Below, one piece after another: positions 17,524 through 26,469 of a DNA stretch of 64,000 bases. Below the pieces are notes generated by a model. The model did not search any database. It was not told where the DNA came from and saw only the letters and a list, made by a program, of their open reading frames with translations. Position 1 is the first letter of the stretch. The number at the start of each line of letters is the position of its first letter. Source of the stretch: Azospirillum sp. (GTDB lineage Bacteria > Pseudomonadota > Alphaproteobacteria > Azospirillales > Azospirillaceae); assembly GCA_027486405.1 (NCBI GenBank), contig JAIXPD010000047.1, positions 1 through 64,000 on the forward strand, in the 5' to 3' direction. The translations under genes and the position numbers were made by a program.

Positions 17524-19083
17524 ATGACGGCGGACTCCATGACGGGCGATTCTTTTCCCGATTTCGTCCAACGCTGGAACAGCCTGTCGGAGCTGGGCAC
17601 GCCCAAACATCACCGCGACATCGCCCGTTGGCTGGAGGCGCACAGCGGCAACGACAATCGCCGCATGCTGCTGATGGCCTTTCGCGGGTCGGGCAAATCG
17701 ACGCTGGTCGGGCTGTTCGCGGCGTGGCTGCTGTGCCGCGATCCCAACCGGCGGCTGCTGGTGCTCGCCGCCGATCTGCGGCTGGCGATGAAGATGGTGC
17801 GCAACGTCAAACGCATCCTGGAACGCCACCCCGACACCAAACACCTGAAGCCACCGGCCAAGGACCGCGACCAGTGGGGGAGCGAGCGTTTCACCGTGGT
17901 CCGCCCGCTGGAGCTGCGCGACCCGTCGATGGCCGCCAGCGGGGTGGAGGGCAACATCACCGGCAACCGCGCCGACGTGGTGATCTGCGACGATGTGGAG
18001 GTGCCGCGCAACACCGACACCGCCACCAAGCGCGCCGCCCTGCGCGACCGGCTGGCGGAGCTGGAGTATGTGCTCGTCCCCGGCGGGGCGCAGCTCTATG
18101 TCGGCACGCCGCACAGCCACTACACCCTCTACGCCGAGGAGGCGCGGGAGGAGGTGGGCGAAACCGCGCCCTTCCTGGACGGGTTCGACCGCTTCGTTCT
18201 GCCGGTCTACACCGAGGATCCCGTCACCGGCAAACGCCGCTACGCCTGGAAGGAACGGTTCGGCGAGGCCCACGTCAACCGCATCCGCAAGACCACCGGC
18301 CCGGCCAAATTCACCAGCCAGATGCTGTTGCAACCGGTCAACCAGGCCGACGGCTTCCTCGATGTCGACAAGCTGGGCCGCTACGACGGCGAGCCGGACT
18401 ACCGCGAGGCGCTGGGCCGCGCGGTGCTGACCCTGAACGGGGTGCGCCTGCTGTCGGCAAGCTGCTGGTGGGATCCCGCCTTCGCCCGCCCGAACGGGGA
18501 AGAGGGGGCGGCCAAGCGCACGGGCGATGGCAGCGTCGTCGCCGTGCTGTTCGGTGGTGAGGACCATCGGCTGTACCTGCACCGCGTGCTGTATCTGCGC
18601 GTCGATCCGGCCAAGCCGGGCAGCGAGGCCGATCAGCAGTGCCAGCAGGTCGCCGATCTGCTGGCCGGGCTGCATCTGCCCGCCATCCATGTGGAGATCA
18701 ACGGCATCGGGCGTTTCCTGCCCGGCCTGCTGCGCGAGCGGCTGCGCAAGGACGGGGTTCCGGCCGGTGTGGTCGAACACACCAGCCACACGCCCAAGGC
18801 CCGCCGCATCGTCGAGGCGTTCGACGCCCGGCTGGCCGACCGCCGCCTGATCGCCCACGCCCAGGTGTGGGGAACCCCCTTCATCCGCGAGATGCGGGAA
18901 TGGCGACCCGCCGGACAAAAATCCGGCCACGACGATGGGTTGGACGCGGTGGCGGGCTGCCTGTCGGTCGAGCCGCAACGGTTCGACCGCAGCGGCCAAG
19001 CGCCGGACCGCCGCCACGACTGGCGCGGAACCGGTGCTGTGGTCGCCCCGTCCGATTGGGATGTGTCGGGTTGGGACGCGTAA
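17524..19083 (+). CDS. phage terminase large subunit
   Basis: A 519-residue DNA-packaging motor. The ATPase has Walker A AFRGSGKST and Walker B DVVICDDVEV. The nuclease shows the expected acidic residues in WWDPAF, VEINGIG and GHDDGLDA. It is like T7 gp19/phage terminase_6C proteins. AGGAGG at 17513-17518 supports ATG 17524 over ATG 17509, which overlaps the tailspike stop. All motor motifs look intact, but neither a small terminase subunit nor a portal gene is present in the window. Confidence 0.87.
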   Translation: MTADSMTGDSFPDFVQRWNSLSELGTPKHHRDIARWLEAHSGNDNRRMLLMAFRGSGKSTLVGLFAAWLLCRDPNRRLLVLAADLRLAMKMVRNVKRILERHPDTKHLKPPAKDRDQWGSERFTVVRPLELRDPSMAASGVEGNITGNRADVVICDDVEVPRNTDTATKRAALRDRLAELEYVLVPGGAQLYVGTPHSHYTLYAEEAREEVGETAPFLDGFDRFVLPVYTEDPVTGKRRYAWKERFGEAHVNRIRKTTGPAKFTSQMLLQPVNQADGFLDVDKLGRYDGEPDYREALGRAVLTLNGVRLLSASCWWDPAFARPNGEEGAAKRTGDGSVVAVLFGGEDHRLYLHRVLYLRVDPAKPGSEADQQCQQVADLLAGLHLPAIHVEINGIGRFLPGLLRERLRKDGVPAGVVEHTSHTPKARRIVEAFDARLADRRLIAHAQVWGTPFIREMREWRPAGQKSGHDDGLDAVAGCLSVEPQRFDRSGQAPDRRHDWRGTGAVVAPSDWDVSGWDA

Positions 19084-19172
19084 CACCGCGTTCAGAAGGC
19101 CTTGCCGCCGATGACGGGCGGGCGGGGCGTCTTTCCGATCCTGTCACAGGGATCATGCCAAAGGAGAGTGCG

Positions 19173-19484
19173 ATGCACGAAAATCTGGATATCGCGTGGT
19201 GGATCACCGCTGTTGAACTGCCGGTGATGGGCGGCCTGTTCTGGCTGATCGCCCGGCTGCGCAACGACGCGGAAACCGCGCTGGACACTCTGCGGACGCG
19301 CGCGGAATCGGCGCAGGCGCAGGTGCGGGAAAGTCTGGCGGCGTACAAGCTGGAGGTCGCCAAGACCTATGTCTCGTTCGCGACCCTGAAGGATGTCGAG
19401 CAGCGTCTGACCGACCATCTGCTGCGCATCGAAAACAAGCTGGAATCGAACGGCGGACCGTTCGGGGAGGGCGGGCGTCGGTGA
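19173..19484 (+). CDS. small phage membrane protein, possible holin or spanin-like
   Basis: A 103-residue protein with one N-terminal transmembrane helix (about residues 8-27, AWWITAVELPVMGGLFWLIA) followed by a coiled coil (about 30-90). AAGGAGAG at 19161-19168 supports ATG 19173. It is last in the phage-like operon, where T7-like phages place lysis genes, so holin or structural membrane protein are both possible; no lysozyme gene accompanies it. A short hairpin without a T-tract overlaps its stop codon (about 19472-19490). Confidence 0.65.
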   Translation: MHENLDIAWWITAVELPVMGGLFWLIARLRNDAETALDTLRTRAESAQAQVRESLAAYKLEVAKTYVSFATLKDVEQRLTDHLLRIENKLESNGGPFGEGGRR

Positions 19485-19529
19485 CGCCCGGACCTTGACC
19501 CGCGACGGAAAAACAGACGGTGCAGGGAC

Positions 19530-19748
19530 TCAATCGGCGTGGTGGATCATCGCCTGATAGATCTTCCACGCCACCTCCACCGAAACCCCGCCCGCCCGCG
19601 CGCCGGACGCCAGCATGGTGGCGCTGGGCTTCAGCGGAACGGCGGTGTGGCCCGGTTCGCACAGGGTGCCCATGGCGGTGACGGACGCGTTCAGGGTGCT
19701 GTCGGTGGGCTGGCTGGACTTGGTCATGTGCAGGGCGATCGCGTTCAT
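19530..19748 (-). CDS. hypothetical 72-residue protein
   Basis: A small protein of unknown function, MNAIALHMTKSSQPTDSTLN..., Thr/Ser/Ala-rich with a final WKIYQAMIHHAD. A CGGAGG Shine-Dalgarno motif lies just upstream of the ATG on the minus strand. It converges on the phage operon and could belong to the phage or to the host. No domain recognised. The 278 bp between it and the next gene (19749-20026) hold two direct copies of GCAAAATGC (19911 and 19943) and nothing else I can name. Confidence 0.55.
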   Translation of the reverse strand: MNAIALHMTKSSQPTDSTLNASVTAMGTLCEPGHTAVPLKPSATMLASGARAGGVSVEVAWKIYQAMIHHAD

Positions 19749-20026
19749 GGCTGAAGCCTCCGTTGCGGTTGACCCCCTTACAGCAAAAGGAATGCCAAGT
19801 GCCGGTTGAGGGGGCGGAATCGCGGAATCGCTCAGCTTGCCGCCCTTATGACCAAAGGCAGGGCCGGGACGGACGGCTTTGGTCGGGGATGAATCCTCAA
19901 AAATACCCGCAAAATGCTGTTTGATTTCGGTGTGCGTTTGCAAAATGCAAAGCGGGATCGGTTTGCCCCCTCCCACCTTGCAAATCGATTCCGCTTTTGC
20001 GCGATCCGCACTAGTGTCCGGCCATC

Positions 20027-20401
20027 ATGACCGACCGCATCATCCATCACATGTGCCGCGCGGACGAGTGGGACGCCGCCCGCGCCGCAGGCTCCTATCC
20101 CGGCTCCTCGCAGGACGCGAAGGACGGCTTCATCCATTTCTCCACCGCCGCGCAGGTGGAAGAGAGCGCGGCCAAGCACCGCGCCGGACAGGATGGCCTG
20201 ATGCTGCTGACGGTGGACGCCGAGCGGCTGGGCGCGGCCCTGCGCTGGGAACCGTCGCGCGGCGGCCAACTCTTCCCCCATCTCTACGCCGCGCTGCCGG
20301 TGGCCGCCGTCCTGCGCGCCGATCCGCTGCCGCTCGCCCCCGACGGGCGGCACGTCTTCCCGGCGGATTTCCCCTTCTCCTTGCAGGAGCCTGCGCCGTG
20401 A
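20027..20401 (+). CDS. DUF952 family protein
   Basis: A 124-residue protein of the DUF952 family, function unknown. Recognisable elements are HHMCRADEWDAARAAGSYPGSSQDAKDGFIHFSTAAQVEESAAKH near the start and WEPSRGGQLFPHLYAALPVAAV near the end. It overlaps pyrD by four bases (GTGA), so the two are translationally coupled; this pairing with pyrD is common in alphaproteobacteria. Confidence 0.88.
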   Translation: MTDRIIHHMCRADEWDAARAAGSYPGSSQDAKDGFIHFSTAAQVEESAAKHRAGQDGLMLLTVDAERLGAALRWEPSRGGQLFPHLYAALPVAAVLRADPLPLAPDGRHVFPADFPFSLQEPAP

Positions 20402-21471
20402 TCGACCTGTTTCCCCTCATCCGGCCCCTGCTGTTCCGCTTCGATCCTGAAACCGCGCATGGTCTGGCGCTGGCGGCGTTGAAGAGCGGCCTTCTGCCCG
20501 CTGCCGGGGCGGGCGACGACCCGGTGCTGCGGACCCGCGTCTGGGGGCTGGACTTCGCCAATCCCATCGGGCTGGCCGCCGGGTTCGACAAGAACGCCGA
20601 GGTGGTGGACGCCATGCTGCGCCAGGGCTTCGGCTTCGTCGAGGCGGGCAGCGTCACCCCGCGCCCGCAGCCGGGCAACCCGCGCCCGCGCCTGTTCCGC
20701 GCGGTGGAGCAGGGGGCGGTTCTCAACCGCATGGGCTTCAACAACGAAGGGCTGGAGGCGTTCGCCGCCCGGCTGGAGCGCCGCCGCGCCGACCCGTCCC
20801 GTCCCGCCGGGCCGGTCGGGGCCAATCTGGGCAAGAACAAGGACACGGTGGACGCCGCCGACGATTACGTGATCGGCGTGCGCCGCCTGGCCCCGCTGGC
20901 AGATTATCTGGTGGTCAACGTCTCCTCCCCCAACACACCGGGCCTGCGCGCCTTGCAGGGGCGGGACCCGCTGCGCGATCTGCTGGGCCGGGCGCTGGAC
21001 GCGCGGGCGGCCTGCAAACTGGCGCGCAACCCGCCGCTGCTGCTGAAGATCGCCCCCGACCTGACCGACGAGGACAAGAGCGACATCGCCGCCGTGGCGC
21101 TGGAGAGCGGGGTGGATGGCCTGATCGTGTCCAACACCACCATCGCCCGCCCGGCGGAGATCCCCGAGGCGCTGCGGGCCGAAGCCGGGGGCCTGTCCGG
21201 CCGTCCGCTGTTCGGCCCGTCCACGGCGGTGTTGAAGGAGATGCACGCGCTGACCGGGGGCAAGCTGCCGCTGGTCGGTGCCGGCGGGGTGGCGTCGGGC
21301 GCGGACGCCTACGCCAAGATCCGCGCGGGCGCGTCGCTGGTGCAGTTCTATTCCGCCATGGTCTATGGCGGTCCGGCGCTGGTGCTGCGCATCCGGGCGG
21401 AACTGGCCGAGCTGCTGCGCCGCGACGGTTTCGCCAGCGTGGCCGACGCGGTGGGGGCGGATCACCGCTGA
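20398..21471 (+). CDS. pyrD: dihydroorotate dehydrogenase (quinone), class 2
   Basis: A 357-residue flavoenzyme oxidising dihydroorotate to orotate in pyrimidine synthesis, with electrons passed to membrane quinone. The N-terminal helix ([21 protein letters not shown]) is the membrane-association extension of class 2. FMN and substrate motifs [39 protein letters not shown] (catalytic Ser) and [25 protein letters not shown] are present. The start is GTG 20398, which overlaps the DUF952 stop. Confidence 0.95.
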   Translation: MIDLFPLIRPLLFRFDPETAHGLALAALKSGLLPAAGAGDDPVLRTRVWGLDFANPIGLAAGFDKNAEVVDAMLRQGFGFVEAGSVTPRPQPGNPRPRLFRAVEQGAVLNRMGFNNEGLEAFAARLERRRADPSRPAGPVGANLGKNKDTVDAADDYVIGVRRLAPLADYLVVNVSSPNTPGLRALQGRDPLRDLLGRALDARAACKLARNPPLLLKIAPDLTDEDKSDIAAVALESGVDGLIVSNTTIARPAEIPEALRAEAGGLSGRPLFGPSTAVLKEMHALTGGKLPLVGAGGVASGADAYAKIRAGASLVQFYSAMVYGGPALVLRIRAELAELLRRDGFASVADAVGADHR

Positions 21472-21531
21472 GGCGCGGCGGCGTCTGTTTCGCAGGACGC
21501 GCGCCGGGGTGGCGTAGCATTAACGGATCGT

Positions 21532-21568
21532 CAAGCCGGGACCCCGACAGTCGGGGTATCCCGGCTTG
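21532..21568 (+). other. 37-base hairpin after pyrD
   Basis: CAAGCCGGGACCCCGAC pairs with GGGGTATCCCGGCTTG around the loop AGTC. There is no T-tract, so it is either a weak or factor-dependent terminator for pyrD, or an mRNA-stabilising structure. Confidence 0.5.
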
Positions 21569-21586
21569 CTTCGTCCGGCGTCCCGC

Positions 21587-21602
21587 TGTTTCACGTGAAA
21601 GC
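21587..21602. promoter_or_regulatory. parS-like ParB-binding site
   Basis: TGTTTCACGTGAAAGC contains the perfect 12-bp palindrome TTTCACGTGAAA and matches the bacterial parS consensus (TGTTTCACGTGAAACA) at 14 of 16 positions. It lies two bases upstream of the ATG of the TipF-like gene. A 12-base palindrome identical to the parS core is very unlikely by chance in 64 kb. Confidence 0.55.
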
Positions 21603-21603
21603 C

Positions 21604-22806
21604 ATGACCCTGCTGACCCACATCGTTTACGCGCTCGCTTATCTCGTGGCCGGTGTGTCGGTGGGGGCGACGCTGCCCCTGATGCGGCCGGAGGCCGACC
21701 CGATGGTCGGCTGGCTGGCCGGTGGGCTGGTGGTGCTGGCGGGCGCGCTGCTGCACGAGATCGTCACCCGGCTGGAGCGCGAGCGCAAAGCCGCCCAGCG
21801 CTTCCACCGCATGGGCGACCGCGCCGAGTCGCTGGTGCAGGAGCTGGAAACCCTGCGCACCGCCCTGGCCGACGACCGCGCCCACAGCCCCGGCACCGCC
21901 CGGTACGACGCGGTGATGCAGGAGGTGCGGTTGCTGCAATCGCTGGTCTCCAAGCTGACCGAGCGCCGCGCCGCGCCGCGCCCGCCCGCCGCCGCGTCCG
22001 ACCGCCGTGGCCCCGGCAGCGGCGAAACGATCACCGACACCCAACCGCCGCTGCTGCTGCACCCGCCGATGAACGACGCGTCGGTGCTGGAGGCGGTGCG
22101 CGACGCCCTGAAGGCCGACCGCATCGACATCTATCTTCAGCCCATCGTCAGCCTGCCCCAGCGCAAACACCGCTTTTACGAGGTGTTCTCGCGCGTGCGG
22201 GCGGCCGATGGCCATCAGGTGATGCCCGACCGTTATCTGGAGATCGCCGAGCGCGAGGGCCTGATCGCCACCATCGACAATCTGCTGTTGGTCCGCTGCG
22301 TCCAGTTGATCCGCGAGACGGAGCGGCGGCAGCACTCCATCGGCTTCTTTTCCAACATCTCCGCCGCCACCCTGGCCGACGCCGATTTCATGCGCCACTT
22401 CCTGCACATGATGACGTCGAACCAGGCGCTGGTTCCCAAGCTGGTGTTCGAACTGAGCCAAGCCGACCTGCGGGCGGGCGGGGCGGTGACGCTGGGGATC
22501 CTGTCGCAATTGGGGCGTTTGGGCTTCCGTTTCTCCATGGATCAGGTGACGACGCTGGATTTCGACGTGGATCAGCTTTTGCGCCACGAGTTCCGTTACG
22601 TGAAGCTCGACCGCGCTCTGGTGCTCGACCCCGCCCAGGCCGCGCGGGTGAAGGAGTTGCGCCGCCGCTTCGCCAACGAGGGCATCGACCTGATCGTCGA
22701 AAAAATCGAAACCGAAAACCAGCTCATCGAGATCCTCGACACCGGATTCGATTTTGGCCAAGGCTACCTCTTCGGCGAACCCCGCCTCAGCCGCAAACCG
22801 GGGTGA
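21604..22806 (+). CDS. TipF-like membrane protein with degenerate EAL domain
   Basis: A 400-residue protein with two N-terminal transmembrane helices (about 2-23 and 35-53), a coiled-coil segment (about 57-125) and an EAL-type domain (about 155-395). The catalytic signature is degraded: EVFSRV stands where active phosphodiesterases have EAL-x-R. This layout matches Caulobacter TipF, a c-di-GMP receptor that positions flagellar assembly, so a binding rather than hydrolysing role is likely. ATG 21604 follows the parS-like site; an alternative GTG at 21595 lies inside it. Confidence 0.72.
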   Translation: MTLLTHIVYALAYLVAGVSVGATLPLMRPEADPMVGWLAGGLVVLAGALLHEIVTRLERERKAAQRFHRMGDRAESLVQELETLRTALADDRAHSPGTARYDAVMQEVRLLQSLVSKLTERRAAPRPPAAASDRRGPGSGETITDTQPPLLLHPPMNDASVLEAVRDALKADRIDIYLQPIVSLPQRKHRFYEVFSRVRAADGHQVMPDRYLEIAEREGLIATIDNLLLVRCVQLIRETERRQHSIGFFSNISAATLADADFMRHFLHMMTSNQALVPKLVFELSQADLRAGGAVTLGILSQLGRLGFRFSMDQVTTLDFDVDQLLRHEFRYVKLDRALVLDPAQAARVKELRRRFANEGIDLIVEKIETENQLIEILDTGFDFGQGYLFGEPRLSRKPG

Positions 22807-22867
22807 CGCGGAAGCGCCGCGAATAATTTTTTTGACAAGAACGCCGTTGCGACGGCACCATGTTTCC

Positions 22868-22942
22868 ATGCGCACGACCATGAACCGCACCCGGACTACC
22901 ACCACGACCGCCATCGGCGGCCGTTGGGAGGGTGCGCGCTGA
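22868..22942 (+). CDS. threonine-rich leader peptide
   Basis: A 24-codon frame, MRTTMNRTRTTTTTAIGG followed by RWEGAR and stop. Eight of the first 14 residues are Thr, five in a row. This resembles attenuator peptides such as ThrL, and the downstream genes include thrS. It overlaps no annotated gene. A TTGACA hexamer occurs at 22832-22837, without a convincing -10. No strong Shine-Dalgarno sequence is visible. Confidence 0.5.
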   Translation: MRTTMNRTRTTTTTAIGGRWEGAR

Positions 22943-22990
22943 TCTGACGCCCTGGTTTTCCAACGCCCCGCCGACCACGGATCGGGGCGT
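22916..22990 (+). promoter_or_regulatory. candidate attenuator with competing hairpins
   Basis: Two mutually exclusive pairings are visible. GGCGGCCGTTGG (22916-22927, inside the leader frame) can pair imperfectly with CCAACGCCCCGCC (22960-22972), while ACGCCCCG (22963-22970) pairs perfectly with CGGGGCGT (22983-22990). A ribosome stalled at Thr codons would change which forms. The second hairpin is not followed by a T-run, so the outcome may be Rho-dependent or translational. A further hairpin (CCGTTC 23004 / GAACGG 23020) precedes the next start codon. Confidence 0.4.
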
Positions 22991-23041
22991 CTGTTCAGGC
23001 TCTCCGTTCCTGCCCTTCCGAACGGATGAAAGACCTGACCG

Positions 23042-23620
23042 GTGAACGCCCAAGCCCAATCGCCAATCCCGCCGCCCGTTCGCTCCGCCTTGCTGGTGAT
23101 CGATGTGCAGAAGGGGTTGTTTTCCGGCCCTGTCCCGCCGCACCGCGCGGATGAGGTGGTCGGCAACATCAACCGGTTGATCGCCAAGGCCCGACGGGCG
23201 GGCGCACCGGTGTGTTTTGCCCAGCATTCCGGTCCGCCGGGAACCCCGGTGGAGCCGGGCTGCCCCACCTGGGCGCTGCTGGATGGGCTGGATGTGGACG
23301 CCGCCGACCATGTGTTTTCGAAGACACGGCCCAGCGTGTTCTGGCAGACCGGGTTGGACGCGTGGTTGCGCGCCGCCGGGGTCGGGCGTCTGGTCGTGTC
23401 CGGTCTGAAGACGGACTATTGCGTGGACACCGCCTGCCGGGTCGGTTTCGAGCTGGGCTATCGCATGGTTCTGGCCGCCGATGCGCACAGCACGATGGGC
23501 AGCCCGGTGTTGTCGCCCGACGCGGTGATCGCCCATCACAACCACCTGCTTGGCAGTCTGTTCGCCCGCTGCGTTCCCACGGCGGAGGTGTCGTTTGATG
23601 CGGAGGACGCACCGGCATGA
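23042..23620 (+). CDS. isochorismatase-family cysteine hydrolase
   Basis: A 192-residue cysteine hydrolase. The catalytic triad is visible: Asp in LLVIDVQKG, Lys in [10 protein letters not shown] and Cys in [12 protein letters not shown]. The family includes nicotinamidases and other amidases; the natural substrate cannot be told from sequence. The start is GTG 23042 without a clear Shine-Dalgarno. It lies between the Thr-rich leader and thrS. Its stop overlaps an ATG (23617) in the thrS frame as ATGA. Confidence 0.87.
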   Translation: MNAQAQSPIPPPVRSALLVIDVQKGLFSGPVPPHRADEVVGNINRLIAKARRAGAPVCFAQHSGPPGTPVEPGCPTWALLDGLDVDAADHVFSKTRPSVFWQTGLDAWLRAAGVGRLVVSGLKTDYCVDTACRVGFELGYRMVLAADAHSTMGSPVLSPDAVIAHHNHLLGSLFARCVPTAEVSFDAEDAPA

Positions 23621-23742
23621 GCGTTCAACCCGGCCCGGACGAAGGCGCGGATGTTCCCGCCACGCTTGACAGCCCCCCGTCTCCCATTGGAAGTTTCGCC
23701 CGCCCGGTCCAGGACCGGGGTCCATGCAACACGAATGATACG

Positions 23743-25704
23743 GTGATTTCGGTGACGTCCAACATCGCCATCACGCTGCCCGATGGCAGCGTTCGCGAGT
23801 TCGACCGGCCGGTGACGGGGGCGGAAATCGCCTTCTCCATCGGGCCGCGCCTTGCGAAAGACGCTCTTGCGGTCAAGATCGACGGGCAGGTGTTGGATCT
23901 CACCACCACCGTCGCGCAGAACGCCAGGATCGAGATCGTCACGCGCAACCACCCCGACGCCATCGAGGTGATCCGTCACGACGCCGCCCACGTGCTGGCC
24001 GACGCGGTGCAGAAGCTCTATCCCGGCACGCAGGTCACGATCGGCCCGTCGATCGCCACCGGCTTCTATTATGACTTCGCCCGTGACGAGCCGTTCACGC
24101 CCGACGATCTGGAAAAGATCGAGGCGAAGATGCGCGAGCTGGTCGCCGCCGACATTCCCATCGTGCGCGAGGTCTGGAACCGCGACGACGCCATCGCCTA
24201 TTTCAAGAATCTGGGCGAGCATTACAAGGCGGAGCTGATCGAGGCGATCCCGCAGGGCGAACCGGTGTCGGTCTACCGCCAGGGCGATTGGCTCGATCTG
24301 TGCCGTGGCCCGCACGCGCCGACCACCGGCAAGATCGGCAGCGGGTTCAAGCTGATGAAGGTGGCCGGGGCCTATTGGCGCGGCGACAGCCGCAACCCGA
24401 TGCTGCAACGCATTTACGGGACCGCCTGGCGCGACGAGAAGGAGCTGAAGGCCTACCTCCACCAGATCGAGGAGGCCGAGAAGCGCGACCACCGCAAGCT
24501 CGGCAAGGAACTTGACCTGTTCCACGTGCAGGAGGAGGCCGTCGGTTCGGTGTTCTGGCACCCCAAGGGCTGGACGCTGTACCGGACGTTGGAAACCTAC
24601 ATCCGCACCAAGCTGCAAGCCGCCGGTTACGTCGAGGTGAAGACGCCGCAGCTGATCGACAGCTCGCTGTTCAAGGCGTCGGGCCACTGGGACATGTACG
24701 GCGACAACATGTTCAAGGTCGAGGCGGACGAGGGGGAAAAGATCCTCGGCGTCAAGCCGATGAACTGCCCCGGCCATGTGCAGATCTTCAAGCACGGCCT
24801 GCGTTCCTACCGCGACCTGCCGATCCGCATGGCCGAGTTCGGGGCCTGCCACCGCAACGAGCCGTCGGGTGCCCTGCACGGCATCATGCGCGTGCGCGCC
24901 TTCACCCAGGACGACGCGCACATCTTCTGCGCCGAAGATCAGGTGGCCAGCGAATCGGCGGAGTATTTCAAGCTTCAGTTGGGCGTCTACAAGGATCTCG
25001 GCTTCGACAAGATTTCGGTCAAGCTGGCCCTGCGCCCGGACGTCCGCACCGGTTCGGACGAGCTGTGGGACCGCGCGGAAGGGGCTTTGGCCGAAGCGCT
25101 GCGCAGCGCCGGGCTGGAGTATGAGGAGCTTCCGGGCGAGGGCGCGTTCTATGGCCCGAAGGTGGAATTCCACCTGACCGACGCCATCGGCCGCACCTGG
25201 CAGTGCGGCACCTTGCAGTACGACCCGAACCTGCCGAATCGGCTCGACGCCAGCTACATCGGCGAGGATGGCGCGCGCCATCGCCCGATCATGCTGCACC
25301 GGGCGATCCTCGGATCGCTGGAACGCTTCATCGGCATGCTGATCGAACATTACGCCGGAAAGTTTCCGCTGTGGCTGTCGCCGGTGCAGGTCGTGGTGGC
25401 GACGATCACCAGCGACGCCGACGGCTACGCCGCCGAAGTGGTCAAGCTGTTGAAGCGCAACGGTGTTCGCGTCGAACTTGACGTGCGCAACGAGAAAATC
25501 AACCTGAAGGTCCGCGAGCACAGCCTGCAAAAGGTGCCGCTGATGCTGGTTGTTGGCAAGCGCGAGGCCGAAGAACGCACCGTCGCTTTGCGCGTCCTGG
25601 GTGGAAAAGATCAGGAAGTGCTTGCGCTTGACGCTGCGGTTACTAAAATTGTCACTGACTGCCGGTCGCCTGCGGGCGATGCGGCGGACGATACGTTGTT
25701 TTAA
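23743..25704 (+). CDS. thrS: threonyl-tRNA synthetase
   Basis: A class II synthetase of about 650 residues charging tRNA-Thr. It has the N-terminal TGS domain ([15 protein letters not shown]), the editing domain (HVLADAV, with the conserved GFYYDF), the catalytic core ([26 protein letters not shown]) and the anticodon-binding domain. GTG 23743 or GTG 23752 gives the conserved N-terminus. The frame extends to ATG 23617, which overlaps the preceding stop, but that extra segment (Pro-rich, unlike ThrRS) includes a palindrome CCCGGTCC-A-GGACCGGG at 23703-23719 and may be a regulatory leader or a real extension. Likely co-transcribed with infC. Confidence 0.93.
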   Translation: MISVTSNIAITLPDGSVREFDRPVTGAEIAFSIGPRLAKDALAVKIDGQVLDLTTTVAQNARIEIVTRNHPDAIEVIRHDAAHVLADAVQKLYPGTQVTIGPSIATGFYYDFARDEPFTPDDLEKIEAKMRELVAADIPIVREVWNRDDAIAYFKNLGEHYKAELIEAIPQGEPVSVYRQGDWLDLCRGPHAPTTGKIGSGFKLMKVAGAYWRGDSRNPMLQRIYGTAWRDEKELKAYLHQIEEAEKRDHRKLGKELDLFHVQEEAVGSVFWHPKGWTLYRTLETYIRTKLQAAGYVEVKTPQLIDSSLFKASGHWDMYGDNMFKVEADEGEKILGVKPMNCPGHVQIFKHGLRSYRDLPIRMAEFGACHRNEPSGALHGIMRVRAFTQDDAHIFCAEDQVASESAEYFKLQLGVYKDLGFDKISVKLALRPDVRTGSDELWDRAEGALAEALRSAGLEYEELPGEGAFYGPKVEFHLTDAIGRTWQCGTLQYDPNLPNRLDASYIGEDGARHRPIMLHRAILGSLERFIGMLIEHYAGKFPLWLSPVQVVVATITSDADGYAAEVVKLLKRNGVRVELDVRNEKINLKVREHSLQKVPLMLVVGKREAEERTVALRVLGGKDQEVLALDAAVTKIVTDCRSPAGDAADDTLF

Positions 25705-25754
25705 CCCCCCCCCGGCCATGTCCGGCCGACCGTTCCAGGAGCGGTCGGCTCGGC

Positions 25755-26318
25755 GTGGCTTCCAGCGATGGAGAAGCGTCCATATCCAGGATCCCGTCAG
25801 AAGCCGCCCCCACCCGCGATGGTCCGCGTGTGAATCGGGAAATCACGGCTCGCTCTGTTCGTCTCGTCGGCGCTGATGGCGAGATGATCGGTGTTGTGTC
25901 GCTGCGCGACGCGCTTTATGCCGCCGAAGACGCCGGTCTCGATCTGGTCGAGGTCGCGCCCCAGGCCGAACCGCCCGTCTGCAAGATCCTCGATTTTGGC
26001 AAGTTCAAATACGAGGCGCAGAAGAAGGCGAACGAAGCCCGCAAGAAGCAGAAGATCATCGAAGTGAAGGAGCTGAAGCTCCGTCCCAACATCGATGACA
26101 ACGACTATGACGTGAAGATGCGGGCCGCTCGCCGCTTCCTGGAAGAGGGCGACAAGGTGAAAGTCACCATGCGCTTCCGTGGTCGCGAAATGGCCCACCA
26201 GGACATCGGCATGAACGTGCTGATGCGGGTGCGCGACGCGCTGGAAGACATCGTCAAGGTCGAACAGATGCCCAAGCTGGAAGGCCGCCAGATGATTATG
26301 GTTCTGGCGCCGAAGTAA
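25755..26318 (+). CDS. infC: translation initiation factor IF-3
   Basis: A protein of up to 187 residues that binds the 30S subunit and checks start codons. Diagnostic segments are [47 protein letters not shown] and KEIKLRP-like [25 protein letters not shown]. No in-frame ATG exists before the conserved region. Candidates are GTG 25755 (AGGAG 13 bases upstream) and, as in E. coli infC which uses AUU, the rare codons ATA 25782 (GGAG 8 bases upstream) or ATC 25791. The ribosomal protein genes rpmI and rplT that usually follow are absent here. Confidence 0.93.
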   Translation: MASSDGEASISRIPSEAAPTRDGPRVNREITARSVRLVGADGEMIGVVSLRDALYAAEDAGLDLVEVAPQAEPPVCKILDFGKFKYEAQKKANEARKKQKIIEVKELKLRPNIDDNDYDVKMRAARRFLEEGDKVKVTMRFRGREMAHQDIGMNVLMRVRDALEDIVKVEQMPKLEGRQMIMVLAPK

Positions 26319-26375
26319 GGGATATCGGTGGTCAGGCCATAGGTGATTGGCACGACCGCCGATTTGCCACCGCTC

Positions 26376-26426
26376 AACGCTCCGGCCCTGTTCCGAGTCG
26401 CTCGGGACAGGGCCGGAGCGTTTTTG
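26376..26426 (+). terminator. intrinsic terminator after infC
   Basis: AACGCTCCGGCCCTGT pairs with ACAGGGCCGGAGCGTT around a short loop and is followed by TTTTT. It ends the thrS-infC transcription unit before the converging hydrolase gene. Confidence 0.9.
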
Positions 26427-26469
26427 CGTTCCGGCTTTCGCTTTGGTCGGCTTCCGTTTCGACTCACCC

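Noticed and set aside
9066..20026. Search for att sites or an integrase flanking the phage cassette
   Set aside because: No recombinase gene, tRNA or shared direct repeat was found at the two edges; the single tRNA in the window is 15 kb away.
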